Below are positions 19,265 to 28,150 of a stretch of 32,250 bases of DNA, piece after piece. The notes beneath the pieces are model-generated. The model saw nothing but the letters and a program-made list of their open reading frames with translations, did no database searches and had not been told where the DNA came from. The DNA is from a virus: IMG/VR virus record IMGVR_UViG_3300024282_000010, positions 1 to 32,250 of that record. The stretch is one strand, 5' to 3'. The number at the start of each line of letters is the position of its first letter. The first letter of the stretch is position 1. A program made the translations under genes and the position numbers.

Positions 19265-20442
19265 ACTATGAGCGACCATATCTCACCACCTACCAACGAG
19301 CCATCCTTGACTCGCCTTCTCGCTATACCATAACCGCTGCAAGTACCAAAACAGGGAAGACCGCATCTCATATCATTTGGCTATTTGAGCAGTCCTTGAC
19401 CTTGAAACAAAACCAATCGGTTTGGTGGGTTGCTCCCGTATACCAACAAGCGGAGATTGCGTTCCGAAGGATGAAGACCCAAGTCAGCGACCCGCACTTC
19501 TTCCAAGCCAACGAATCAAAACTGGTCCTCACCACCCCAATGGGTTCACGGATAGAGTTCAAATCAGCCGAGAAAGCAGACAACCTCTACGGAGATGATG
19601 TCTTTGCTGCCGTGTTTGATGAAGCCTCACGAGCAAGAGAAGAAGCGTGGTATGCACTTCGTTCTACCCTAACCGCTACCCAAGGCAAATGCAAAATGAT
19701 TGGGAACGTCAAAGGCAAAAAGAACTGGTTCTATAAACTCGGAGAGAGAGCAAGGCAAGGAGAACCTGACTATTCCTTTTTCAAAATCACCGCCTACGAT
19801 GCAGCCAAGGAAGGTATCATATCAGAACAAGAGATTGAACAAGCCAAACGTGACCTTCCTGAATATGTGTTCAAGGAACTCTATTTGGCTGAACCTGCCG
19901 ATGACCAGAGCAACCCATTTGGGATAGAGAATATTAGAGCGTGTTATTCGCCCATTCTGAGCGGTTCTGTTGCGTCTTTTGGTATTGACCTTGCCAAGTA
20001 CTCGGATTGGACTGTGATAGTCGGTCTGAGCGCAAATAAAGAGGTTGTCCATTTTGAGCGATTCCAAAAGGATTGGGCATCAACTGCCGAGCATATTGCC
20101 AGACTCGTTCAAGGGACTCCGTGTTTCATTGACTCAACCGGGGTAGGTGACCCCGTGGTGGAGCAATTGCAGAGGAGATGTCCTCGGATGCAAGGCTTCA
20201 AATTCACCGCACAATCAAAGCAACAACTCATTGAAGGGTTGGTGATGGCAGTACAAGGGCAAGAGATAAGATTCCCGAGCGAACCGATTGGCTCTGAAAT
20301 GGAGAACTTTGAGTTTGAATACACCCGAACGGGAGTCAGATATTCAGCACCATCAGGACTGCACGATGACTGTGTAATGGCTTTGGCCTTATCTTTGGAC
20401 TGCTCACAGAAAAATAAAAAAGGAACATTCTTCTTCGTATGA
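19255..20442 (+). CDS. terL: Terminase large subunit
   Basis: The 395-residue packaging motor. ATPase half: a variant Walker A, ASTKTGKT (29-36), WWVAPVY (57-63), Walker B with catalytic Glu VFDEAS (120-125), and motif III-like CKMIGNVKGKKNWFYKLG. RNase H-like nuclease half with acidic residues in SFGIDLAKYSDWT (D245), FIDSTGVGDP (D293) and GLHDDCVMALAL (D371/D372). It cuts concatemers and drives DNA into the prohead through the portal. ATG 19255 overlaps the glycosyltransferase end by 10 nt; the next gene overlaps by ATGA. Confidence 0.95.
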   Translation: MQINYERPYLTTYQRAILDSPSRYTITAASTKTGKTASHIIWLFEQSLTLKQNQSVWWVAPVYQQAEIAFRRMKTQVSDPHFFQANESKLVLTTPMGSRIEFKSAEKADNLYGDDVFAAVFDEASRAREEAWYALRSTLTATQGKCKMIGNVKGKKNWFYKLGERARQGEPDYSFFKITAYDAAKEGIISEQEIEQAKRDLPEYVFKELYLAEPADDQSNPFGIENIRACYSPILSGSVASFGIDLAKYSDWTVIVGLSANKEVVHFERFQKDWASTAEHIARLVQGTPCFIDSTGVGDPVVEQLQRRCPRMQGFKFTAQSKQQLIEGLVMAVQGQEIRFPSEPIGSEMENFEFEYTRTGVRYSAPSGLHDDCVMALALSLDCSQKNKKGTFFFV

Positions 20443-20972
20443 AAATTTCACAAATACAAGAACTCGCTTCGCTCAAAGATTTGAACCCGATTGAGCAGAT
20501 GGCACACGAGGTGTCTATTTGTCTGAACATCCCTTTCTCGGATGTGGAAATCTGGACAATGGACAAACTCCAAACCGAACACAAGAAACTAAAACTTGAC
20601 CATCTTCCTGACAAGCGGATTGGCTACAAGTTCTCTCACAAGGGAAGAAGATTTCGTTTGGTCAGAAACGCCAAGGAGATGTCGGCTCACCATTTTATTG
20701 AACTGCAAGAGGTCGTTAAGGGAGATATGATTGAAAGTCTTCATCAGGTCATCGCTCTTTTATCCTATCGGGTTGATTGGTTTGGTAGAAAGATTGAAGA
20801 TGACTACCAATGGAAGGTAGACAACTTCAAGGACTTAGAGGCAGAGCAATTCTATGGCTATGCGCTTTTTTTTTCGGCACTCTTTCCGAGGTTATTGGCA
20901 ACTACCCTAACCTATTTGAAGGCGGAGAACAAGGAGGTGAGGGAGATGTTTTTGGATGGCTCTCTATCATAG
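20439..20972 (+). CDS. Tail assembly chaperone-like protein, zero-frame product (177 aa)
   Basis: Unshifted product of a gene that appears to use a -1 frameshift. Residues 1-145 (KISQIQELASLKDLNPIEQM, then GDMIESLHQVIALLSYRVDW and DLEAEQFYGYALFF) are common to both products; the last 32 residues after the T run are specific to this one. The arrangement of a short protein and a longer -1 fusion is that of lambda gpG/gpGT tail chaperones, which hold the tape measure protein during tail assembly. Here it lies after terL with two large genes before the tape measure, which is not the usual order. Identity rests on architecture, not on recognised sequence similarity. Confidence 0.65.
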   Translation: MKISQIQELASLKDLNPIEQMAHEVSICLNIPFSDVEIWTMDKLQTEHKKLKLDHLPDKRIGYKFSHKGRRFRLVRNAKEMSAHHFIELQEVVKGDMIESLHQVIALLSYRVDWFGRKIEDDYQWKVDNFKDLEAEQFYGYALFFSALFPRLLATTLTYLKAENKEVREMFLDGSLS

Positions 20973-21154
20973 ACCGATTGGCAGGAGGTAGAAGAGCTGA
21001 GTGGGATGCGATTCTGAAAATGCCTTTGATTGAGTTCCTCAATACCCTCTCATTTCACCGCACCATCACCAAGCAAAGAAACAAACGCTTGGAACAAGCA
21101 GCGTCAAAAGGTTTTGAGTCCTATGTCTGTGCTTGTCTAAATGAAATGCTATAA
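20439..21154 (+). CDS. Tail assembly chaperone-like -1 frameshift fusion (238 aa)
   Basis: Reading 20439-20873, then slipping back one base in the T run and continuing from 20873 to TAA 21152-21154, gives 145 + 93 residues. The fused part reads FGTLSEVIGNYPNLFEGGEQ, then FGWLSIIDRLAGGRRAEWDA and MPLIEFLNTLSFHRTITKQR, and ends FESYVCACLNEML. It looks like ordinary protein to its end and has no start of its own, since the first ATG in that frame lies within the zero-frame gene. An indel in the T9 run from sequencing would produce the same picture, so this is either a programmed frameshift or one uninterrupted 238-residue gene. Confidence 0.65.
20866..20913 (+). promoter_or_regulatory. Slippery T9 run and downstream hairpin (-1 frameshift site)
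   Basis: Nine T at 20866-20874 contain T TTT TTT (20867-20873) in the zero frame, a canonical X XXY YYZ heptamer. AGGTTA (20889-20894) pairs with TAACCT (20908-20913), a 6-bp hairpin starting 15 nt downstream, somewhat farther than the usual 5-9 nt. Confidence 0.6.
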
Positions 21155-21171
21155 AATATTTTCAAAAAAAG

Positions 21172-21203
21172 TTTTGCATATTGAAAAAATAGTTTTATAT
21201 TTG
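21172..21203 (+). promoter_or_regulatory. Consensus Bacteroidota promoter
   Basis: TTTTG (21172-21176), 19-nt spacer, TATATTTG (21196-21203), a full match to TAnnTTTG. ATG 21225 follows 21 nt later. It is an early-type promoter within the late region, driving the 58-residue gene. Confidence 0.75.
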
Positions 21204-21224
21204 AATCAACAAACGCACACAACT

Positions 21225-21401
21225 ATGACAACCTACGGAGGAAAATACACTGCACCAAGAGCCTACAACAGAACTGCTCCCACCAAGTATGACTATTTGA
21301 TGGCTTTGCAAAACGCTGGAATCAACTTCCGCATTTCAACTCCAATCAACGCTTTGAAGGCTGCTTGTGAAAAGAACGGCATTGAAGTGATTGCCAAATA
21401 A
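21225..21401 (+). CDS. Small protein behind its own promoter (58 aa)
   Basis: Start at ATG 21225, the first after the promoter; the longer open frame begins upstream of the promoter. Sequence: TYGGKYTAPRAYNRTAPTKY, then YLMALQNAGINFRISTPINA and LKAACEKNGIEVIAK. The second half resembles a short helix-extended-loop-helix (SAP/HeH-like) module that binds nucleic acid, a weak resemblance. Independent promoter in the middle of structural genes suggests a separately timed accessory gene. Confidence 0.7.
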   Translation: MTTYGGKYTAPRAYNRTAPTKYDYLMALQNAGINFRISTPINALKAACEKNGIEVIAK

Positions 21402-21430
21402 AAGACCATTTGGGACATTTTGACGCTATC

Positions 21431-21444
21431 GCTATTTTTAGGTG
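21431..21444 (+). promoter_or_regulatory. GCTATTT late-start motif
   Basis: GCTATTT (21431-21437), then TTAGGTG, then ATG 21445. A TTTG at 21409-21412 lies about 18 nt upstream as a possible -33 element. Same spacing as at 723 and 3934. Confidence 0.5.
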
Positions 21445-22620
21445 ATGGCACTCAATGTCAAACACCAACCAACTGGAACAACCTATCTCCCAGCGTACAA
21501 TGACAATGTCTTTATTGTAACGGAAAGTGATTCCGGTATCTATGGACAATACAACTTCAAGTTCATCTGCGATGTCAAGGATGGAAGTGGTAACTTGTTA
21601 GCCCGACTCAAAACCCCTATCTACTATGGCTCAACCAATAAGGGAGTGTTCAACATCTCTCGCCTATTGGAGAACTATGTGACCAACGATTGGAACTACA
21701 ACGATTCAGCAGCGAGTGGATGCACCAACTCTGTGTTTGGATATCAAGCGGTGTTTGGCTACGAGTACTCAACAGGAGCAACGACTGCGATTGTAGAAAC
21801 TACTGGCGTGACTTCCTCAACTGGCAACACAATTTGGAATGCCTCTCTTGACCCATTGACATTCTTGTCCTATGATGAAGACAACTATTGGATGTCAACC
21901 TCGGCTTCTGGGACTGCTTCTTTTCTAACCAACAACCAATCACAAAAACTACCTATTGATGCAAAAGCTTGGCTCTATTGTCTACACGGCTCTAATGTCG
22001 CTTCTGTGGATGTTGCTTTTAGTCCTTCGGGAACTGCTTCTATTTCTGTCCCAAGTGGCACTCTCGCTCGTATTCCTATTGGAAGCAATATTCCGGGCGG
22101 TATACCAGTTGGAACAACTTCTTTCACTTGCACTCCGAAGAACTCTGGTGGCAATCAAGTGGGCAAAGCGTATACTATCACAATAGACACTCGCTGTTCT
22201 AAATACCCAACCACCGACCTCTACTTCTTGAACCGATTAGGAGGAGTTGACACGATGCGATTTGATATGGTCAAGAGAACCAACTTTGACATTGAGCGAA
22301 AGACCTACAAAGCCAATCCATTCACGTTGAACAATTCTTCGGTGACTTTTACCTATGACACGGCTGCTCATTCCAACTCTGATTTCTTCACCCAATCAAC
22401 CGAGCGAATCACTCTCAATTCTAACCTTATAACAGAGGCAGAAGCCGAATGGCTGAAAGAGTTGCTGATGTCTCCAAGAGTATGGATGTATGACGGGACT
22501 CTCAAAGCGGTCAACATTCTGACCTCTCAATACGAGCAGAAAACCCACATCAACGACAAGGCATTCAACTTGACCTTGGAAGTGACCACATCTATCCCTG
22601 ACAAATCTCAGCGTCTATGA
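21445..22620 (+). CDS. Tail/baseplate protein (391 aa)
   Basis: Structural protein of the tail tip. It begins ALNVKHQPTGTTYLPAYNDN and has beta-rich segments such as VFIVTESDSGIYGQYNFKFI and ARLKTPIYYGSTNKGVFNIS, followed by RLLENYV. The C-terminal third has YFLNRLGGVDTMRFDMVKRT and AEWLKELLMSPRVWMYDG. I recall proteins with this GVFNISRLLENYV block in Bacteroidota phage tail modules, always paired with a larger protein as here (the next gene overlaps by 4 nt). Distal tail or baseplate hub function is inferred. ATG 21445 is preferred over the GTG just before it. Confidence 0.75.
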   Translation: MALNVKHQPTGTTYLPAYNDNVFIVTESDSGIYGQYNFKFICDVKDGSGNLLARLKTPIYYGSTNKGVFNISRLLENYVTNDWNYNDSAASGCTNSVFGYQAVFGYEYSTGATTAIVETTGVTSSTGNTIWNASLDPLTFLSYDEDNYWMSTSASGTASFLTNNQSQKLPIDAKAWLYCLHGSNVASVDVAFSPSGTASISVPSGTLARIPIGSNIPGGIPVGTTSFTCTPKNSGGNQVGKAYTITIDTRCSKYPTTDLYFLNRLGGVDTMRFDMVKRTNFDIERKTYKANPFTLNNSSVTFTYDTAAHSNSDFFTQSTERITLNSNLITEAEAEWLKELLMSPRVWMYDGTLKAVNILTSQYEQKTHINDKAFNLTLEVTTSIPDKSQRL

Positions 22621-25349
22621 TAGAACTTTTGGTCAACAACCAGAGAGTTGATTTGAGCGAAGATTTTGACCTCTTGGTCACTCGTTCTATTGCCGACATC
22701 ACTCAACCGCAAACACGCCAAGGGGATTGGTCAAAGACCATTCAGATTCCCGGAACTAAGGGAAACAATAAACTCTTTGGTCACATCTTTGAGGTAGAGC
22801 AGACCATCACGGGTTCTGGGCAATTCTCACCTGACTTCAATCCTAACCTCAAAGCCGAAGCAATCGTTCTGCTTGATGGGTTGGAGCAGATGCGAGGGTT
22901 TATTCGGGTCATTCAGATAAACATTGTTGACACGGATTTGATTCAGTACGAGTGTGCCATCTTCGGCACGACTGCTGACTTCTTTTCTGTAATAGAAAAC
23001 ACCAAACTCAACGAGCTTGATTTCTCCAAATACAACCACACGCTCAACATTGAGAATGTGATGGCAAGTTGGGACACATATATCTACAAAGACGGTGCAA
23101 CTGCTACCTTTGCCTATGGTGATGGCTATGTTTACCCTATAACCTACCCACCCACCAATGGCTCAGTTGAGACCATCTCCGATGAAGACAACTACCCCGC
23201 TCTTTACGCAAAGACCGTCATTGACAAGATTTTCTCTGACGCTGGGTACAAATATACCAACGACTCTTTCTTCAACACAGACCGCTTCAAAAGGCTGATA
23301 ATACCTTGGACAAACCAAGGCTTGGAGATAGACGAAACAACAGCAGCCAACTATCTATTCAAAGCCCAACAAAATGCTGGGGTAACTGGGGCAACCTATG
23401 ACCAAGGTGACCAACTTTTATTCACCAACGAAATCAGCGACCCTGGCAACGACTACGCAACTGGCACTTCTACCTATACCGTTGACAGAGGTGGCACTTA
23501 TACGTTCTTCCATAGGTTTGTTGGGCAGGTTGATATCATCGCATCAGGGACTTGGGTAGGTTGTGATGTGGGAATTGGGGTTTATGTGAACAATGTTCTG
23601 AAAACCACCATCTCGTTTATGAACTCAGGCAACCCCACTTCAACTACTTTTACCTTTGATGATACCGGAGTCGCTCAGTTGGATTTGAAACCATCTGACG
23701 CAGTCACTCTGAAACTTGAATCGGTGGTAGGTGTAGAGAGTGGGACATACAATCTGTTCTCAACTTATCTAACCAATGCAGATTTTGATTTGACGAGCGA
23801 TGATGACTCGCAATTCTACAACGGATTCAATGCAGTTTCTTTTGCTCACAACTCATCGGTTGACTTTACTCAGTTCTTTGGACAACAGAAGCAGAGCGAA
23901 CTATTTATGGGGTTTGTCAATCTCTTTAACCTGTATGTTGAGGAGGATTATCTGACCACCAAAACACTCCGAATCGTTCCAAGAGATGAGTTCTACAACG
24001 GCTCAAACTTAAACTGGTCCGCAAAGCTTGACTATTCTCAGCAGTATTCAGTCATCCCTATGGGAGAGGTTGTCGGCAATCCATACATCCTAACCTACAA
24101 ACAAGGTGGAGACATTGAGAATGTCAAATTCCAAGACCTGACTGGTGGCGTATATGGTGACCGCATCATCCGCATCAACAACGACTTCATCAAGGAAGAA
24201 AAAAAGATTGAAATTCCCTTTGTACCGACTCAAATCTACACTCAGAATGGTCGCTACTACTCGTGGATAGAATACGAATCCAACAAGGCTTCTGAACTTC
24301 GTCTTTTATATTACGCAGGATTGGTCAATTGTCAGGTTTACTACACCCGAAACCAAGGCGAATCTCTAACCCAGAACGCCAAATATTCCTACCCTCTGAC
24401 GCTTCACGTTGACTCGGTTTCCAATATGCAGTTTGACTTGTCATTTGGAATGCCGTTTATTGTGAACATCCCTGCTGGTGTTCCCTATTCCAACCAGAAT
24501 GTTGGGAATGTTTATTGGTACAGATTCCTCACCGAGATAGCAGACAAGAACTCCAAAGTTTTCAAAGGTTATTTCCGAGTGACTCCCAAAGATTGGGCTA
24601 CCTTACGCTTCAACGACAACTACTTCTTTGAAGGGCAGTACTGGAAACTGCTTCGGGTCAATGACTATAACCCTCTATCCGATGGATTGGTGGAGTGTGA
24701 GTTCCTACTGAGCAAGTATATCTCACCGATTGCAGCAACGCAAAAAGGAGTCGGAACAAGTGCGACAGATACCTATGACAACCGCTATCCATTAGGCAAC
24801 AGAAAGCCTATCCAATCAACGGGAGGAGTGGTTATTGGAGGAGGCAACGAAACCGATGAGCAAGTCATAGTTGTAGGAACTGACAACAATGTGAACGGTG
24901 AAAGGAATGTCGTTCTTGGTTCTAATGCAACCTACATCGCACCGGGTCTTGACAATGTAGTTGTGATAAACTCCGAAGGGTTAACCCCAACCGAGAACAA
25001 TACGATGTACTATGGTAATTACAAGATGTACAAGAATTGGCTCTCTGCGGGAAAGGTTGTTACTATCACCGACTCAGATTCTCCCTACTCAGCAACGGCT
25101 GACGATTATATGATTATTTGTGACACAGCTTTGGGGACAATCTCTGTGGTATTGCCTGACCCGACTGGGCTATCTGGAAAACATTTTGTCATCAAAAAAA
25201 TCAGTTCATCTCATCAAGTAGACATCACGGCAGGAGATGGTTCAATTCTTTTGGATGGTGCAACAACACACTCAAACAACGCCAACAACGGATTTGACTG
25301 GTTCATCTGTGACGGCACTCAATACTGGTTAATAAGCGAAGGACACTAA
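22617..25349 (+). CDS. Large tail/baseplate protein (910 aa)
   Basis: The largest gene product of the window. The N-terminal part (IELLVNNQRVDLSEDFDLLV, ITQPQTRQGDWSKTIQIPGT, then NLKAEAIVLLDGLEQMRGFI) is typical of the long tail-tip protein of Bacteroidota phages. Central region: carbohydrate-binding-like beta stretches around residues 270-390. From 430 on, LFMGFVNLFNLYVEEDYLTT and a hub-like segment. The C-terminal ~150 residues (GNETDEQVIVVGTDNNVNGE, VLGSNATYI, then a DSDSPYSATADDYMIICDTA head-domain) resemble fiber ends. It may combine baseplate hub and receptor-binding functions. ATGA-coupled with the previous gene and overlapping the tape measure by 1 nt. Confidence 0.78.
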   Translation: MIELLVNNQRVDLSEDFDLLVTRSIADITQPQTRQGDWSKTIQIPGTKGNNKLFGHIFEVEQTITGSGQFSPDFNPNLKAEAIVLLDGLEQMRGFIRVIQINIVDTDLIQYECAIFGTTADFFSVIENTKLNELDFSKYNHTLNIENVMASWDTYIYKDGATATFAYGDGYVYPITYPPTNGSVETISDEDNYPALYAKTVIDKIFSDAGYKYTNDSFFNTDRFKRLIIPWTNQGLEIDETTAANYLFKAQQNAGVTGATYDQGDQLLFTNEISDPGNDYATGTSTYTVDRGGTYTFFHRFVGQVDIIASGTWVGCDVGIGVYVNNVLKTTISFMNSGNPTSTTFTFDDTGVAQLDLKPSDAVTLKLESVVGVESGTYNLFSTYLTNADFDLTSDDDSQFYNGFNAVSFAHNSSVDFTQFFGQQKQSELFMGFVNLFNLYVEEDYLTTKTLRIVPRDEFYNGSNLNWSAKLDYSQQYSVIPMGEVVGNPYILTYKQGGDIENVKFQDLTGGVYGDRIIRINNDFIKEEKKIEIPFVPTQIYTQNGRYYSWIEYESNKASELRLLYYAGLVNCQVYYTRNQGESLTQNAKYSYPLTLHVDSVSNMQFDLSFGMPFIVNIPAGVPYSNQNVGNVYWYRFLTEIADKNSKVFKGYFRVTPKDWATLRFNDNYFFEGQYWKLLRVNDYNPLSDGLVECEFLLSKYISPIAATQKGVGTSATDTYDNRYPLGNRKPIQSTGGVVIGGGNETDEQVIVVGTDNNVNGERNVVLGSNATYIAPGLDNVVVINSEGLTPTENNTMYYGNYKMYKNWLSAGKVVTITDSDSPYSATADDYMIICDTALGTISVVLPDPTGLSGKHFVIKKISSSHQVDITAGDGSILLDGATTHSNNANNGFDWFICDGTQYWLISEGH

Positions 25350-27025
25350 TGGCAACAATAAAAACGGCAGTAGATATTGATGTAAATGTACAAGGCACTC
25401 AGACTGTACAACAAGCATCACAAGGATTTGATTCCTTAAAAACACAATTCAGAGCAGCCAAGAAAGAAGCGGAATTGTTAACCGCTCAATACGGCTTGAT
25501 GGATGAGCGAACTCAGGAAGCCATCAGAAGGACGGGTGAGTTCAAAGACCAGATGGAAGAACTGAGTCGCAGGATTGAGAGTCAAAAATCTGGATTGGAT
25601 ACTCATCTCCAAGCCATTAGAGGTGTTGCAGGTGGATTTGAGGCCGCTGCTGGTGCTGCTGCTTTAATGGGAGTTGAGAGCGAAGACCTACAAAAAACAT
25701 TGCTCAGAGTTCAAGGTGCTATGGCATTTGCCCAAGGGATTGACCAATTTATGGACTTCCTCCCTGCTATCAAAAGCACGGCTGTTGCTCTTAAAAACCA
25801 ATTAATTCCAGCATTGAGAACAACCCAAGGCCTTATCAAAGGACTTGGAATTGGTGCAATAATTGGGCTTGTCATTATGTTTAAAGACAAGTTGCTTGAA
25901 TTGGTAGCACCATTGAAAGGTATTATTCAATCCTTTACTGATTGGATTGGGTTAACATCTGAAATGGAGAGAACAATGGAGTCTGCATATTTGGCAGCCG
26001 AGAAACAAGCAGACGCAATCCAAAGGCAAATTGACCTTCGTACTGCACAAGGTGCATCAGAACAAGAACTCTACAAACTGCAAAAGCAATTGGCAGAGCA
26101 GCAGTTGGTGATGGCTCAAAATATGGCTGCCGAAGAAGAGGAGCAAATCAAAGAAAAAGAAAAAGCCATTCTTGATGCCAACAATAGAATTGCCGTTGTA
26201 GAAGCAGAACATCAAACTCACCTAAGAGAAATAAGAGAAGAAGCCCGACTCAAAGAACTTGAAGAAAGACAAGCAGCAGAAGAGGCTTTTAATGAATTAA
26301 TGGCTCAGGTAAATGAGGATGCAGAAAAACAAATCCGCAACCAAGCCTCACGAGACGCCTTTGAACGCAACAAGCAAATCGCTGAACAAGAAAAGGAAGC
26401 TTTGAGAATTGTCCAAGAAGCAACAGAGAAAGGGCTTTTGACACAAGAACAAGCATCTGATGAAACAGATAAAATTGTTGACTTGGCTAACAAGCGGAGA
26501 TTGGAATCTGATAAGCAGTATTTGACTGACAAACGCAATATGCTGATGGCTCAAAGAGAGTTGGAAATTAAAACTGCACAAGACATCGCAGAAGGTTTGT
26601 TGGCAATCAATGAACTCTTTGCAGGTAAGGAAGCCAAATCACAAGAGGCAGCGTTCAAACGAGCCAAGGCTCTCAACATCTCTGTTGCTACTATGGATAC
26701 TTTTGTAGGGGCGCAGAGGGCATACAACTCTCAGTTGACTTTGACTCCCGATGCACCAATCAGGGCTGCCATTGCTGCTGCTGCTGCCGTTGCTGCTGGT
26801 CTTGCTCGTATCAAACAAATTGCAAGTCAACAATTCTCTGCTTCATCTTCTGCTGCTTCTGTAAGTGGTGCAGTTGGAATCACCGCACCTACCAGAACCT
26901 TCCAAGCCTCTGAATTGGGGCAGGACTTTACTGGTGACCGCAGAGTGTATGTAACCGAAGGAGACATCACCAAAACCCAAAGAAGGGTTCAGAACTTACA
27001 ACGAGTTTCCGTAGTAGGAGGCTAA
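25349..27025 (+). CDS. Tail tape measure protein (short)
   Basis: 558 residues, long charged helices around a hydrophobic centre: KTQFRAAKKEAELLTAQYGL (29-48), an Ala/Gly-rich part (GGFEAAAGAAALMGVESEDL), a membrane-like segment LGIGAIIGLVIMF (about 165-177), coiled coils of Gln/Glu/Ala through 210-420, and a second Ala-rich segment IRAAIAAAAAVAAGLARIKQ. Tape measures set tail length; at about 1.5 A per residue this implies a tail near 80 nm, by established rule of thumb. The gene follows rather than precedes the baseplate genes. Confidence 0.85.
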   Translation: MATIKTAVDIDVNVQGTQTVQQASQGFDSLKTQFRAAKKEAELLTAQYGLMDERTQEAIRRTGEFKDQMEELSRRIESQKSGLDTHLQAIRGVAGGFEAAAGAAALMGVESEDLQKTLLRVQGAMAFAQGIDQFMDFLPAIKSTAVALKNQLIPALRTTQGLIKGLGIGAIIGLVIMFKDKLLELVAPLKGIIQSFTDWIGLTSEMERTMESAYLAAEKQADAIQRQIDLRTAQGASEQELYKLQKQLAEQQLVMAQNMAAEEEEQIKEKEKAILDANNRIAVVEAEHQTHLREIREEARLKELEERQAAEEAFNELMAQVNEDAEKQIRNQASRDAFERNKQIAEQEKEALRIVQEATEKGLLTQEQASDETDKIVDLANKRRLESDKQYLTDKRNMLMAQRELEIKTAQDIAEGLLAINELFAGKEAKSQEAAFKRAKALNISVATMDTFVGAQRAYNSQLTLTPDAPIRAAIAAAAAVAAGLARIKQIASQQFSASSSAASVSGAVGITAPTRTFQASELGQDFTGDRRVYVTEGDITKTQRRVQNLQRVSVVGG

Positions 27026-27037
27026 AACTAAAAAACC

Positions 27038-27051
27038 GCTAATATATAGAT
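27038..27051 (+). promoter_or_regulatory. Variant late-start motif
   Basis: GCTAATATATAGAT immediately before ATG 27052. It shares GCTA and a TA-rich right half with the GCTATTT elements and closely resembles CTAATTTTATATAGT before ATG 29439. Weak evidence for a promoter. Confidence 0.35.
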
Positions 27052-27321
27052 ATGAGTACTTCAACAGAATTTATCGCTGGATTTACAGGATGCAAAGTTG
27101 TATCAAACACAAGTGCCAATACTGGTCGTTGGCAAGGATTCGTAGTCAATGCCGATGCAGTTGTTTCTGCAATCCTTGATGAAGGCAGTTCTTCATTGAT
27201 GACAAGCATTGGTTTGAGTGGTGTGACCTTGAAGCAAGGAATTTTCATTTCAGTTCCTGAGGGCAAGACAATCACCTCCATTACCTTGACAAGTGGGTCA
27301 GTTGTGATGTACAATGTTTAG
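27052..27321 (+). CDS. Small virion protein (89 aa)
   Basis: Beta-rich protein ending EGKTITSITLTSGSVVMYNV, with FVVNADAVVSAILDEGSSSL (35-54) and LSGVTLKQGIFISVPEGKTI. I recall small proteins of this pattern next to fibers and adhesins in Bacteroidota phages; a capsid or tail decoration or adaptor role fits. It overlaps the adhesin gene by 8 nt. Confidence 0.72.
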   Translation: MSTSTEFIAGFTGCKVVSNTSANTGRWQGFVVNADAVVSAILDEGSSSLMTSIGLSGVTLKQGIFISVPEGKTITSITLTSGSVVMYNV

Positions 27322-28150
27322 GATTGGACTTGGTGTAGGAAGACCGCTTCCTTCTTTTTCATCTTTTACGGGCTTATTGGACACCTACACGGGAGCAGCA
27401 GCGGCCTATTCATTGCGTCTTTTGTCTACCTCTTACACGGGTTCGGCTATTAAGGTTCGCAGGGCTTCGGATAACACAGAGCAGGATATTGGATTCTCAA
27501 ACAACGAACTTGATACCACCACCCTCGCTTCTTTTTGTTCGGGTACTAATGGTTTTGTAACTACTTGGTACGACCAAAGTGGGAACGGGAACAATGCTAC
27601 GCAGACAACGGCAGCGAATCAGCCGCAAATAGTTAGTAGTGGAAGTGTGATTTTAGAAGGCGCAAAACCCATTGTTTCGTATTTGTCAACCGCTAACTGT
27701 CAACTAAAAACAACTGCAAGTTTCTCAATCTCTTCGCCCTTGCAAACTTTTATTGTAGGTAAAAACACAAGAGCAGTTTCAGCGTTTCCGTATTATTATG
27801 ATTTTCAAACAAATCGTGCTATTCTATATTATGCCGATGATGTAACGCCTAAAGGCTTGGCTTCATCTAATGGTTTACAGATAAATAGTGGAGATACATC
27901 AACTTCACAAGGAATTTTTGAAACTTTATACAATGGCTCATCATCTTATATATATAAAAACAATTCATTGTTAATTAGTGGGGATACTGGTACAAATGGG
28001 GCGAGTGGCGTAATGTTTTTAGGTACAAGAAATAACAACGGGCAAAATTTACACGGAGGGTTTCAGGAATTTATATTATATCCATCAAGCCAATCTTCAA
28101 ATAGAACTGGAATTACAACCAACATCAACGGCTTTTACTCTATATACTAA
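27314..28150 (+). CDS. Lectin/arabinofuranosidase-like phage adhesin (278 aa)
   Basis: Starts FRIGLGVGRPLPSFSSFTGL. Then AYSLRLLSTSYTGSAIKVRR (31-50) and a TWYDQSGNGNNATQ block (84-97) give the pattern of the alpha-L-arabinofuranosidase B catalytic-like domain found in many phage and bacterial adhesins. The rest folds like a concanavalin-type beta sandwich (FIVGKNTRA..., GIFETLYNGSSSYIYKNNSL, FLGTRNNNGQNLHGGFQEFI). Probable role: glycan binding on the host surface. Catalytic activity cannot be judged from sequence. It overlaps the next gene by 1 nt. Confidence 0.75.
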   Translation: MFRIGLGVGRPLPSFSSFTGLLDTYTGAAAAYSLRLLSTSYTGSAIKVRRASDNTEQDIGFSNNELDTTTLASFCSGTNGFVTTWYDQSGNGNNATQTTAANQPQIVSSGSVILEGAKPIVSYLSTANCQLKTTASFSISSPLQTFIVGKNTRAVSAFPYYYDFQTNRAILYYADDVTPKGLASSNGLQINSGDTSTSQGIFETLYNGSSSYIYKNNSLLISGDTGTNGASGVMFLGTRNNNGQNLHGGFQEFILYPSSQSSNRTGITTNINGFYSIY

